The notes below the pieces were generated by a model. That model made no database searches and had not been told where the DNA came from. It worked only from the letters and a program-made list of their open reading frames with translations. Position numbers and translations under genes: made by a program. DNA of 46,140 bases, taken from positions 1 to 46,140 of the forward strand of contig LSNW01000010.1 in NCBI GenBank assembly GCA_001566965.1, written 5' to 3'. The stretch is from Methylothermaceae bacteria B42. GTDB taxonomy: Bacteria > Pseudomonadota > Gammaproteobacteria > Methylococcales > Methylothermaceae. Below, one piece after another: positions 1 to 7,825 of the stretch (positions within the stretch are counted from its first letter, which is position 1; every line of letters starts with the position of its first letter).

Positions 1-27
1 AAATGCGTCACTATAACGTTGGGACAT
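1..27 (-). CDS. Start of a probable IS transposase OrfA (partial)
   Basis: An ATG at 27 opens a frame that runs off the left edge after nine codons (MSQRYSDAF). A GAGGA ribosome-binding site lies just upstream at about 36-42, and a CCTCT/AGAGG hairpin lies before it. The peptide start resembles the first residues of IS3-type helix-turn-helix OrfA proteins. It lies where the IS256-type transposase to its right loses family similarity, so I infer a second IS inserted there. Only nine residues are visible, so the family assignment is tentative. Confidence 0.4.
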
Positions 28-84
28 CGTTTAATTCCTCTGTTTTATAGAGGCGACAACTAGTCTGACGCAGGGGGCTGTCCG

Positions 85-1142
85 TCCGGTGCCGGATGGT
101 GGCGAAGGTTGATTCGATGGGGTTGGTGGTCCGAATGTGCTGCCAGTGTTCGGCTGGGAAATCAAAAAAGGTCAGCAAGGCACCCCGGTCCTTGTATAGG
201 CAGTCCACCGCTTTCGGGTACTTGGCCCCATAGGTGCGAATGAAGTGATCGAAGGCTTTTCCGCACCGGCCCGGTCCTCGGCGTTCCAGATCTCGCGCAG
301 GGCTTCTTTGGCCTTGGGTTGCGTTCCCTTGGGCAGGTAGTTCAAGACATTGGCGGTCTTGTGAACCCAGCAGCGCTGCTGCCGGGTCTCGGGATAGATT
401 TCCGACAGCGCCGCCCAAAAACCCAAAGCGCCGTCTCCCACCGCCAGCTTCGGCGCAATCGTCAGCCCGCGTGCCTTCAATCCCAACAGCACTTCCCGCC
501 AACTCTGCGTCGATTCCCGCACCCCATCCTCAATGGCCAGAAAATGTTTCTCCCCCCGATCATTGACACCAATGATCACTAGGCCTGATCATCCGCCCGA
601 AGACCACTGTAAATGCCATCGGCCCACCAATACACCCACCTGTCTTTGCTCAGATCCTGGCGGCACCATGCTTCGTATTCCTCCTCCCATTGGCGCTTCA
701 ACCGGCCGATCACCGCAGGCGACAATCCCTTGGCCTCCGGTTCCAGCAGCACTTCCAGAGCCTCCTGCATCTGACCTGTGGAGATCCCTTTCAGATACAA
801 CCAAGGCAGGGCGGCTTCCACCCGCCTGGCCTTGCGGATGTACGGCGGGACCAGGGAGGAATGAAAAACCACCGACTCCCCATGACGGCTCCTCACCTTG
901 GGCATTTTCACCTCCACAGGGCCAATCCCCGTCAGTATCTCCCGCTCCGGATGATAGCCATTGCGGACCACCGCCCGCCGCCCCTGCGCATCACGAACCT
1001 GGGCATAGTGCGCCAGCATTTCCTCCAATTCCGCCTCGATGGCCTGCTGGATCAATCGCTTCGCTCCCTGTCTCAGCAGTTCAGTCAACGGGTCTTCAAT
1101 CACCTCTGGCGTCCGAAACTCAACTACGCTATCTTTGCTCAT
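85..1142 (-). pseudogene. IS256-family transposase, frameshifted and 3'-truncated
   Basis: The product would be a DDE transposase of the IS256 (mutator-like) family. The ATG at 1142 has a GGAGG site and starts MSKDSVVEF; the first piece covers about 190 residues and includes the first catalytic Asp in WADGIYSGL before a stop near 579. The reading continues in another frame (VIIGVND, then the second Asp in VGDGALGFW) to about 265, and in a third frame to the Glu-bearing NPIEST motif. At least two frameshifts are therefore present. The usual C-terminal tail after RHRT is missing and is replaced by unrelated sequence near 85, where another IS seems to begin. Almost certainly inactive. Confidence 0.88.
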
Positions 1143-1305
1143 GGTGGCGTACCTCCTCTGTTGGTCTTCAGTCTTTGTCAAACCGAATTTCAACAGGGTA
1201 CGCCGCCTCTATCAACCCTTGCTCATACACCACTTTCGATCATAACTCGGCGTGAAGTGTAGGGAGGGGGTAAGCGGGACGGGCTATTTCCGCCCCGCAT
1301 GATGG

Positions 1306-1572
1306 TTACTTGAAGCGCAATTTGTCTTTGTTTTTGGCGATGACTTTGGAGCCAATGCCCTTGACTCGTTTGGCCAGATCCTTGCCGTCTTTGAACGGTC
1401 CATTGCTTTCCCGTTCCTTGACGATGGCGGCGGCCCGCGCTTTGCCCACGCCGCTCAGTTCCTGGGCGATTGCTTTGGCATCGGCTTTGTTGACATTGAC
1501 CGCCGCCAGTGCGAACTGGCTGGCCAGCAGCAGGCAAAATCCGATAAGGGATTGGAAAAGCGATTTATTCAT
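1306..1572 (-). CDS. ComEA-like helix-hairpin-helix protein
   Basis: An 88-residue protein with an N-terminal signal peptide (residues 1-23, ending ALA) and a single helix-hairpin-helix region (VNVNKADAKAIAQELSGVG, then GIGSKVIAKNK) of the ComEA type. In this family the exported HhH domain binds double-stranded DNA non-specifically in the periplasm and supports uptake during transformation. The start is fixed by AAGGAG about 7 bases upstream. The lone HhH domain with no extra region matches the short ComEA form of Gram-negative bacteria. It stands alone, with 160 bases before the next gene. DNA-uptake function is inferred from family. Confidence 0.8.
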   Translation of the reverse strand: MNKSLFQSLIGFCLLLASQFALAAVNVNKADAKAIAQELSGVGKARAAAIVKERESNGPFKDGKDLAKRVKGIGSKVIAKNKDKLRFK

Positions 1573-1735
1573 AAAGATCTCCTTTCGTGGATAATAAAGT
1601 TGCAGATGGAAATTTAGCTCAGCAGTGAGCTTGCGACTGTGAAGCCGATCTCAGAAATGAAAAGTGAAAAATTGCTTTAATGCAGGTGTAAGAAAATTCG
1701 TCCGAACTAGCAAGATTTCCTATGGCGCATCTTTT

Positions 1736-1939
1736 TCACTTCCCTTTCCAAGTGGTCAGCAGTTTGTTTGGATCGTCCCGATAAGCAGCCAAAACCCGCT
1801 CAAGCGCTTTGATTTTCTCCTGGGCATTTGAAGATATACTCAACACTGGCAAAGTCAGGACGCACTCCAGGATTCGAGTATTGCGCTGGTGATGCAACTG
1901 TTGTTCGAGGTTTAGATTCGCCGTCTCAGGCCGCTTCAT
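1736..1939 (-). CDS. Small hypothetical protein
   Basis: Not recognised. I chose the ATG at 1939 (MKRPETANL) because AAGGGGA lies 5 bases upstream; an in-frame ATG at 1966 would add nine residues without a clear site. The 67-residue product is soluble-looking, with a Gln/His/Arg-rich stretch followed by a predicted helix (AQEKIKALERVLAAYRDD). It lies 12-40 bases after the 91-residue unknown on the same strand, so the two are probably cotranscribed. No export signal and no known domain seen. Confidence 0.5.
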   Translation of the reverse strand: MKRPETANLNLEQQLHHQRNTRILECVLTLPVLSISSNAQEKIKALERVLAAYRDDPNKLLTTWKGK

Positions 1940-1978
1940 ATATTCCCCTTGCAGGTTGCACTTCAAATACTGAAAACG

Positions 1979-2254
1979 TTACTCGGTTTCCTTGAAAAGC
2001 GATAACAGAGGGCCTGCCAAGGCGTGGAGGAATCCCGCGGCCTTTTTCCTCCATCGGCCTTCATAGTCGTAACCGATAGAGACACTGTAGGAGCTGTCGG
2101 TGAAGGTCGGCGCCTTGGTGAAAGCGAAATCTGGATCATTCAGCAGTTCCTGGTCCAAGCGTGTCTCCAGTTGGTCGAAGGCATGCTTCACGGCGTTTTC
2201 ATGGGATTCATCCGCTACAGGTTCAGGCATGAACTCGAATTCCATCAGGAACAT
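1979..2254 (-). CDS. Hypothetical 91-residue protein
   Basis: Not recognised. The acidic first half (PEPVADESHENAVKHAFDQL, then LDQELLNDPDF) is followed by an aromatic stretch (SSYSVSIGYDYEGRWRKKA) and a hydrophobic end (LHALAGPLLSLF). There is no signal peptide. It starts 28 bases after the stop of the second GT-C/TPR gene and on the same strand, so it could be read through from it, although its base composition is closer to the host average. Start uncertain: ATG at 2254 or an in-frame ATG nine bases later (M4). Confidence 0.45.
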   Translation of the reverse strand: MFLMEFEFMPEPVADESHENAVKHAFDQLETRLDQELLNDPDFAFTKAPTFTDSSYSVSIGYDYEGRWRKKAAGFLHALAGPLLSLFKETE

Positions 2255-2282
2255 CCCAGCCTTTCTTCCAGGGATGGAGAAG

Positions 2283-4205
2283 CTAATGTGGGATGGTTAC
2301 AGAATGAAATTTACTATTTATTTTAGAGATTAATTCATCATAGGAGAATTTTGAGGCTGCAGCAATTTCCTTGGCTCTAGAGAAAGAGATTTTTGCTTGT
2401 TGAATGTTTCTCATTTCTATTAGCCATTCTGTTTTAAGAAATAAGGGAATAGGAGTATCTTGTTTGAGTAAGTGAGCTCGCTCTAGGGCTGACAAGGCAT
2501 TTAGCTTCTTCCCAAGCTTCCATTGATATTGTGCATTGTATAAGGCTATTTTGTATTTATCTTTGGCGCTACGAGTATTCAGTGTTTCCGCTTTAGTTAG
2601 TAACGAAGAATATTGGTTTAGGGGAATATTGCAGGTATTTTCCAATCCTAGTCGGGCAAGCTCGAGAATGCCTGTTAACGATTGATCATCTATTGGAGAA
2701 CTCAAGCTGTCGGTGATATTATTTATTGCCTGCGGTTCTAATGTATGATCTCGCATACATTGAATATAAAGCCGCTGCAACATTGGCCCGTTTCCATTAA
2801 CTGGAGCAAGGATACTTAAAGCATCATTATAATGTTCTTGCCGGGTAAGTTCTTCTGCGATGGTTGCTGTTACTCTGTAAGATTGGGGGTGGATTTGGTA
2901 GGCATAATTATAGAAACTTGTATATGAACTCCAAGTTTGCACTCTAATAAAAGTTAATGTTGATAAGAAAAATAAAATAGCGACAACCATTAGTTTTTTT
3001 GTTGTGGGACTAATATTAGAATTCAAATAATAAAATAAACTAAATATTGCTAAAAATACACCATAGGATGGCAAGTAATTTCTATGTTCATATATGAGTT
3101 CTAATGGCAGAACAGTGGACTCCAACAAGTGTCCCACAAAGAAAAAAATAATGCCAAATGCTAATAAAGGCATACTATTTCTTACGAAATAAGTAATAAA
3201 TAGCAGTATTGAAATGCCAAAAAAAGATATTATTGTCGTAGGGGGCGTTAACCATCCATGGGAGACGATGAAGTCATCGTGGAAAAAACCCATGGTTCTT
3301 TGGATAGGGAGGATTAGTTGAAAAATGTACAGCCAAAGTACACGAAATTCAGTGAGAACTCGTTGATATAAAGTAAAAGGTCTTCCATCATAATTTAGGG
3401 AAAAACTCATATGGAATATAAAATAATAGAGACAAATTAGTAAAGGTATAAATAAAAAAATTATAAAAAAAATAGTAAGGTAACGTTTTGTATGTTTTTC
3501 TCCATGAAATCGAAAAAGAAATAATTCGGTAATTAATAAAAACAATGGTAATAAAAGACCGTTTTCCTTGCTAAATGCTGATAGGGGAATGAAAAGGATA
3601 AAAGAAATGGCAATTAGCCAATACCCATTATTTTGCAATATTTGCCGTTTACGTCCTATGATATAAGTTAATAAGCCTGAAAATACAAATAAAGCAGAGA
3701 GTTGGGCCATTCGTTGTACAGTGTATAACACTGTGCTTACGTGCAATGGGTGCAAAAGCCAAAGAGAGGAGAGGATGGTTGGCAACCGCCATGAATGTCT
3801 TGAAATTATTTTTTTGTTATAGGTATAAATGTGTGCTGTAAGAAAGAATAAAATTAATGCAATAATTAGGTGAATGATAAGATTTGTAAATTTCCATGCA
3901 AATATATTTCTGCCATTATATATGGCGTTGAGTAGGAACGTGGCCATGGATATTGGACGCTTCAGAGGGCCACTATCACTGAGAAGGCTCCTCCACCATT
4001 TTATATTTTCTGTTGAAATGTTGTCTATTATCGGTATTAGCTGCGGATAATCATCAAGAAGCAGGGGACCGTACAAGCCTTGCCAATAGATAGAGAGAGT
4101 GCACCCTAGTAATATGAGAAATAAAAAATGGGGTAAATAAAATTTTAGATTTTTGCTTTTAAAAGCCATATTGATTTCTATCAATTTCAAATATGTTTTT
4201 TTCAT
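2283..4205 (-). CDS. GT-C-type membrane glycosyltransferase with TPR tail (copy 2)
   Basis: A 640-residue integral membrane protein with many hydrophobic segments (about residues 22-430) and a soluble C-terminal third of TPR-like helices. The first periplasmic loop carries a paired acidic motif (LLLDD, Asp51-Asp52), as in GT-C transferases that use lipid-linked sugars. Blocks shared with the preceding gene include VLYTVQRM, FSKEN, FHDDF..SHGW and YEHRNYLPSYG near residue 370, so the two are paralogues, resembling the PMT/TMTC-like class. The start overlaps the upstream stop; an ATG at 4169 is an alternative. The region is visibly AT-rich compared with flanking genes, suggesting transfer. Acting on the adjacent pilin is inference. 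Confidence 0.7.
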   Translation of the reverse strand: MKKTYLKLIEINMAFKSKNLKFYLPHFLFLILLGCTLSIYWQGLYGPLLLDDYPQLIPIIDNISTENIKWWRSLLSDSGPLKRPISMATFLLNAIYNGRNIFAWKFTNLIIHLIIALILFFLTAHIYTYNKKIISRHSWRLPTILSSLWLLHPLHVSTVLYTVQRMAQLSALFVFSGLLTYIIGRKRQILQNNGYWLIAISFILFIPLSAFSKENGLLLPLFLLITELFLFRFHGEKHTKRYLTIFFIIFLFIPLLICLYYFIFHMSFSLNYDGRPFTLYQRVLTEFRVLWLYIFQLILPIQRTMGFFHDDFIVSHGWLTPPTTIISFFGISILLFITYFVRNSMPLLAFGIIFFFVGHLLESTVLPLELIYEHRNYLPSYGVFLAIFSLFYYLNSNISPTTKKLMVVAILFFLSTLTFIRVQTWSSYTSFYNYAYQIHPQSYRVTATIAEELTRQEHYNDALSILAPVNGNGPMLQRLYIQCMRDHTLEPQAINNITDSLSSPIDDQSLTGILELARLGLENTCNIPLNQYSSLLTKAETLNTRSAKDKYKIALYNAQYQWKLGKKLNALSALERAHLLKQDTPIPLFLKTEWLIEMRNIQQAKISFSRAKEIAAASKFSYDELISKINSKFHSVTIPH

Positions 4206-6129
4206 TAAATTTATTTAATTCATTTCGCATTGACTGTATTATGGAAGTATAGGCTCCAATAAAATCCTTCTGTTCTATAAGTTTAAGCTGTTCTTCAGCG
4301 TTATTATAATCTCGCAAAACAATCAATAAATTGGCTAGGTTTAGACGAGGTTGAATCTCCGCCGGCGCTAATTGTGTTGCAAGCTGGCTGAAGAAAAGAG
4401 CGCTTTTATAATCATTAACGTAATTGGCTAAATATTCTGAAAAACTTGTCGCAATTATGGCTCCAAATCGTCCCTTTAAGTAAGGATTGCTTCCGATTGC
4501 CTGGATAATTTCAGTTAGCTGTTCATCAGGTAATAGGCAGTTACCTGCCATTTTGCATTGGAACAAATTATTGATGGCAATTGTAGTAGATGAATTAATT
4601 GGTTTTGTTGAAAGAGTTTCTAGTAAGCGATGAAAATCGCTTTTGCTTAATTTTTTTCCATGATTAATGTTTAGTAAAATCTTACTTATAAATCCGATTG
4701 GTTCGGGTTTTATCTCAATTGCTTTTTGGAAATATATATTTGCTTGCGAAAAAATATATTTTTTATTGTTAATTACAGGGTTATCCAGAAGCATGGATAA
4801 GGTGCGTCCCGCTTCATAATTTGCTCTAAATGAATTTGGGTGGTGTTCTACTTCAAACAGACTGAATTTTAATGGATCACTCCACTGCTTTGCACGTATT
4901 GAAGTATTAAAAGCGAATAGTAATATTAGTACAAGGACTGCAATACGTGTAATTTTAGAATTTATTTTATAACCACATTGAGCTAGTATGTAAAAAGCAG
5001 AGAGAATGATACCATATGAAGGAAGGTAATTTCGGTGTTCATAAAATAATTCTAAAGGAAATATTGTTGATTCAAGAGCATGTCCTGAGAGGAAAAATAA
5101 TATCCCAAGAGCCACAATAGGAGTTCGTTTGGATATGACGACTGTTAGAATAAATAGTCCCGCTAATCCTAATATTGAAACTATTGTTGTTGCCGGATTG
5201 AAAAATCCATGTGATATTTCAAAATCATCATGAAATAACCCCAGTTTGGCATTGTTTGGAAGTAGAATCATATGAAGGTAACTCCAAATAATTCTTGGCT
5301 CTGTTAGTAACCGTTGCTGTAGGGTAAATTCTCGATTTGAATAACCTCCAATTAATACTTCTGGGTCTATTATCAAGAGAGTGATTACTAAAATAGCTGG
5401 GAAAACTAAGGTAAGTGATAAAAGCGTATAAATATAATATTTCGTTTTATTGTTATAAGTCGTAAATCGGAAAACAATGGATTCAACTATGAGTATATAT
5501 AGTGGCATCAAGGCAGCATTTTCTTTTGAGAATATACCAAGTATTCCAAAAAATATAATACCAAATAATATTATTCCAGCTCCATGCTTTCCTTCCAGCA
5601 TACGTAATCTACCCCAAACATAGAACACTAAGCCACTAAGCGTAAACAGTGCTGCGAGACTGGTCATTCGTTGTACGATGTATAAGACGCTTGTTAGCTG
5701 AATGGGATGTAATAGCCAACCTGCTGCAACAATTAGAGCTAGCAAATGAATTTGGCTATTACTTATTGATGATTTCCATACCTTTCTGTAACTCTCTAAT
5801 AAGAGTAATGTCAATACGAATACTAATATTCCATTAATAAGATGGATAATTAAATTTACTAGCTTAAAATAGTAAGGGCTAAATCCTGTGAAATAATAAT
5901 TTAAACCAAAACTTAACATGCTAATTGGTCGTTTTAATACACCACTGAATCCGGAATTCAGTACATGTAATAACTCCTGTTTCCCAAGTTTATCAATTTT
6001 TATATGATCGTTATTTATGATGTTTGGAATATCATCGAAGATAAAACCGCCAGTAAGGCCTTGTGCGTATACTAGGAAGGTGCTAGCCAATACAAATAAT
6101 AGAAGAATCAGAACGGAGGAAGATTTCAT
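4159..6129 (-). CDS. GT-C-type membrane glycosyltransferase with TPR tail (copy 1)
   Basis: I start it at the ATG at 6129 (MKSSSVLIL, 656 residues); the longer frame would reach into the pilin terminator. The first hydrophobic segment leads to a loop with FIFDD (Asp32-Asp33), the expected GT-C metal/acid site. Further landmarks are RPISMLSFGLNYYFTG, VLYIVQRM, FSKENAALMPLY, FHDDFEISHG and YEHRNYLPSYG near residue 363. The last 180 residues hold TPR-like helices (LANLLIVLRDYNNAEEQLKL). It is a paralogue of the next gene and lies directly behind the type IV pilin gene, a common place for pilin glycosyltransferases. Substrate and sugar are unknown. AT-rich and probably horizontally acquired. Confidence 0.7.
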   Translation of the reverse strand: MKSSSVLILLLFVLASTFLVYAQGLTGGFIFDDIPNIINNDHIKIDKLGKQELLHVLNSGFSGVLKRPISMLSFGLNYYFTGFSPYYFKLVNLIIHLINGILVFVLTLLLLESYRKVWKSSISNSQIHLLALIVAAGWLLHPIQLTSVLYIVQRMTSLAALFTLSGLVFYVWGRLRMLEGKHGAGIILFGIIFFGILGIFSKENAALMPLYILIVESIVFRFTTYNNKTKYYIYTLLSLTLVFPAILVITLLIIDPEVLIGGYSNREFTLQQRLLTEPRIIWSYLHMILLPNNAKLGLFHDDFEISHGFFNPATTIVSILGLAGLFILTVVISKRTPIVALGILFFLSGHALESTIFPLELFYEHRNYLPSYGIILSAFYILAQCGYKINSKITRIAVLVLILLFAFNTSIRAKQWSDPLKFSLFEVEHHPNSFRANYEAGRTLSMLLDNPVINNKKYIFSQANIYFQKAIEIKPEPIGFISKILLNINHGKKLSKSDFHRLLETLSTKPINSSTTIAINNLFQCKMAGNCLLPDEQLTEIIQAIGSNPYLKGRFGAIIATSFSEYLANYVNDYKSALFFSQLATQLAPAEIQPRLNLANLLIVLRDYNNAEEQLKLIEQKDFIGAYTSIIQSMRNELNKFNEKNIFEIDRNQYGF

Positions 6130-6188
6130 GCAACACTCAATGTTATATAAAATAATGGTTGTTTTTGCTGTTAGATTTATTTTTTTAA

Positions 6189-6215
6189 ACAAAAACGCCC
6201 CGATTAACGGGGCGT
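6189..6215 (-). terminator. Rho-independent terminator of the pilin gene
   Basis: ACGCCCCG and CGGGGCGT form a perfect 8-bp stem with a 5-base loop. On the minus strand it is followed by TTTTTGTTT. It lies 27 bases after the pilin stop and 60 bases before the ATG of the next gene, so the abundant pilin message would end here and the GT-C genes would be expressed by read-through or separately. Confidence 0.88.
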
Positions 6216-6241
6216 CATAAGGAGTCAATCTGAGTTAAGGG

Positions 6242-6679
6242 TTAGCCGCGGCAATTTGCAGGACGGTATTTATCATCCAAGGTGCCTCCGGTGCAGGTCC
6301 ATGTTACTCCGGACGAGCTACCTACTCCCCTGAATATGATTGTTTCACCAGCAGCTGCATCGCCGCCGATTGCCTTAAATGCAACGGTAACATTTCCCGC
6401 AGTAGTACTAACTTGTGTATATCCGAGGGATTGAATAATTGCTGTACTAGTTGTAACAAAACCTGCTGCTGTTCCGGTTGCCGGCATTGCGCCTTGAGAT
6501 GTGTAGTACTCAGATACAGATGCTTTTGCAGCTGAAGCTGCTACTATACCTTCTGAAACCTTAGCGCGAATGGTGTAATCTTGGTAAGCAGGAATCGCAA
6601 TCGCCGCCAAAATGCCGATGATCGCCACCACGATCATCAATTCGATCAAGGTAAAACCCTGTTGTGTGCGTTTCATCAT
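6242..6679 (-). CDS. pilA: Type IVa major pilin
   Basis: Structural subunit of a type IV pilus (adhesion, twitching, DNA uptake). The start at 6679 is set by AGGAGAG five bases upstream. The short leader MMKRTQQG is followed by [20 protein letters not shown], the canonical prepilin peptidase (PilD) site with Glu5 and N-terminal methylation signal. The precursor is about 145 residues, with a Cys pair near the C-terminus (WTC...ANC) forming the usual disulphide loop. A sigma54 promoter lies upstream, a terminator follows, and two GT-C membrane proteins lie downstream. The many Ser/Thr in the globular domain would suit O-glycosylation, but that is inference. Confidence 0.92.
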   Translation of the reverse strand: MMKRTQQGFTLIELMIVVAIIGILAAIAIPAYQDYTIRAKVSEGIVAASAAKASVSEYYTSQGAMPATGTAAGFVTTSTAIIQSLGYTQVSTTAGNVTVAFKAIGGDAAAGETIIFRGVGSSSGVTWTCTGGTLDDKYRPANCRG

Positions 6680-6741
6680 GAATACTCTCCTAGTTAGAGT
6701 GGTTGAAAAAAAATGTAAAAATGCTTTACGCAAAAATATCA

Positions 6742-6757
6742 AGCAAAAGCCTTGCCA
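6742..6757 (-). promoter_or_regulatory. Sigma54 (-24/-12) promoter of pilA
   Basis: The minus strand reads TGGCAAGGCTTTTGCT. The GG and GC elements have the obligatory 10-base spacing and flanking bases close to the consensus TGGCACG-N4-TTGCW. It is 63 bases upstream of the pilin ATG. RpoN and PilSR control of pilA is established in Pseudomonas and relatives. Confidence 0.85.
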
Positions 6758-6841
6758 ACTTTTACGGGGCTTTTTAATCAATGAGTTAGACTTTTAACGG
6801 GTTGGCAGGTGACGGGCTTGGGTTGAAAGACGGGTCTAAAA

Positions 6842-6858
6842 GTGACAATTTTTGTCAC
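6842..6858. promoter_or_regulatory. Perfect 7-bp inverted repeat, candidate activator site
   Basis: GTGACAA-TTT-TTGTCAC is a perfect palindrome about 85-100 bases upstream of the -24/-12 promoter, the usual enhancer position for sigma54 activators. PilR sites in Pseudomonas contain TGTC cores, which this element has on both strands. It also touches the stop of the VapC remnant, so chance or a toxin-antitoxin role is possible. Confidence 0.4.
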
Positions 6859-7039
6859 CGTGTTATCGGGGTAGGTTTTATTTCGGCCTCACCCGCCAGA
6901 GAATGGCCATGGCGGCTATTGTGCGTGACCATGACTAGAGCCAGGTGACGGGCCTGAGCGGCAATCAATAGGTCACTGCGTCCAATGGGCTATCCCTGGC
7001 TTTCCAGGTAAGTGCTGATGTCCGCTAATTGTTCTGTTG
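6855..7039 (-). pseudogene. VapC (PIN-domain toxin) remnant
   Basis: Read on the minus strand, this stretch encodes ATEQLADISTYLESQG, a TAG stop, then PIGRSDLLIAAQARHLA and LVMVTHNSRHG before a TGA at 6855. The order matches the C-terminal part of VapC ribonuclease toxins (G-x-PIG-x-x-D-x-LIAA, then an LVT-N pattern). The N-terminal half, any VapB and a start codon are missing, and the internal stop confirms decay. It follows directly behind the parE stop. Confidence 0.7.
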
Positions 7040-7040
7040 C

Positions 7041-7334
7041 CTAAAAAATTGATTCAGAAACGTCCATGCGCTTATGAAGCACGCGAATAATTTCAATTTG
7101 GCTGGAAGCGGTCCGGTAATAAATTACATGGCTGGCGATGGGAAATTTTCTATAGCCACGCTTAATGTAATCACAGCGCTTGCCAAGCTCTGGATTATCG
7201 GCTAATTGATGAAACATATCATCAAGTTGAGCCAGGTATTTATCGCGCTGACCGACTCCCCAGCGTTGTTGCGTATATTTGGCAATACCTACCAGGTCGT
7301 TTTTGGCCGCGTTGGTGAGGGAGAAATGAGGCAA
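7041..7334 (-). CDS. parE: ParE-type toxin
   Basis: A 97-residue RelE/ParE-superfamily protein: ordered N-terminal helices (LTNAAKNDLVGIAKYTQQRW), then strands with a central Arg-rich turn (RCDYIKRGYRKFP), HVIYYR and the C-terminal IEIIRVLHKRMD. ParE toxins poison DNA gyrase and are neutralised by ParD. It starts three bases after the parD stop, the classical antitoxin-first order, so the two genes are coupled. Length and motifs look intact. Confidence 0.87.
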   Translation of the reverse strand: MPHFSLTNAAKNDLVGIAKYTQQRWGVGQRDKYLAQLDDMFHQLADNPELGKRCDYIKRGYRKFPIASHVIYYRTASSQIEIIRVLHKRMDVSESIF

Positions 7335-7337
7335 TAT

Positions 7338-7577
7338 CTAGTGGATGTCGCTGTTCAGTTCGTCAATAAGCCCTGTAAGCGTGTAGTCTGACATCCCACT
7401 TTGTTCGCCTTCTTCAAGCAATTTTCGAAGGGTGGCAAGCTTGGTTTCTTCCTCTTCCAATAACCGCAGAGCGGCGCGAATCACTTCGCTGGCGGAAGAA
7501 AACCGCCCTGTTTTCAGTTGCCTATTAATAAAGTCCTCAAAGTGGGGGCCAAGGGTAATGCTGGTGTTTTTGCTCAT
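7338..7577 (-). CDS. parD: ParD-type antitoxin
   Basis: The start at 7577 (MSKNTSITLGPHFEDF, 79 residues) has AGGAA upstream. The N-terminal ribbon-helix-helix (ITLGPHFEDFINRQLKTGRF, then SSASEVIRAALRLLEEEE) binds DNA as a dimer, and the acidic C-terminal tail wraps ParE. It precedes parE by three bases. A perfect inverted repeat overlapping the -10 region upstream is the expected site for autorepression by the ParD/ParDE complex. Confidence 0.88.
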   Translation of the reverse strand: MSKNTSITLGPHFEDFINRQLKTGRFSSASEVIRAALRLLEEEETKLATLRKLLEEGEQSGMSDYTLTGLIDELNSDIH

Positions 7578-7595
7578 TTCACAATTCCTGAAGGA

Positions 7596-7612
7596 GTACC
7601 AATATTTGGTAC
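7596..7612. promoter_or_regulatory. Operator of the parDE operon
   Basis: GTACCAA-TAT-TTGGTAC is a perfect 17-bp inverted repeat, 19 bases before the parD ATG. It overlaps the end of the -10 hexamer (7611-7616), so a bound ribbon-helix-helix antitoxin would block transcription. Confidence 0.7.
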
Positions 7613-7639
7613 TATAGTAAGGCATAACGACTGCGTCAA
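7611..7639 (-). promoter_or_regulatory. Sigma70 promoter of parDE
   Basis: On the minus strand TTGACG (7634-7639) and TATAGT (7611-7616) are separated by exactly 17 bases, each one mismatch from consensus. The start point would fall inside or beside the palindromic operator. Confidence 0.7.
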
Positions 7640-7723
7640 CCCGGCTGACTAACCTGCCAGGGCGCTGTAACGCAATTCATAACGAATTATAAATGACGTG
7701 GTTCTGCCAGGGGTTCTCCCTGA

Positions 7724-7754
7724 TTCAAAAGCTGTAGGTGAAAAAGGTTATAAT
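7724..7754 (+). promoter_or_regulatory. Possible promoter of the large oxidoreductase gene
   Basis: A consensus TATAAT at 7749-7754 is 72 bases before the ATG. The best -35 candidate, TTCAAA at 7724-7729, has a long 19-base spacer, so only the -10 element is convincing. Confidence 0.35.
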
Positions 7755-7825
7755 AAACAGATTTTTCATTCCAAAATGCTAGATCTACGATTTTTCCGGC
7801 AAGCGGTCAATAGGTAAGGAGCGAA

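Noticed and set aside
533-1262. Plus-strand frames of 190-240 codons across the IS256 region
   Set aside because: Pro/Ser/His-rich shadows of the transposase reading; no start site signal or motif.
1276-1302. GC-rich hairpin after the ComEA-like gene (GCGGGACGG/CCGCCCCGC) as a terminator
   Set aside because: The stem has a mismatch and no T-run follows on the minus strand.
2283-6129. The two GT-C/TPR genes as O-antigen ligase or PglL-type pilin ligases
   Set aside because: They lack a recognisable Wzy_C/PglL pattern and have an early DD loop and TPR tail of the PMT/TMTC-like class instead.
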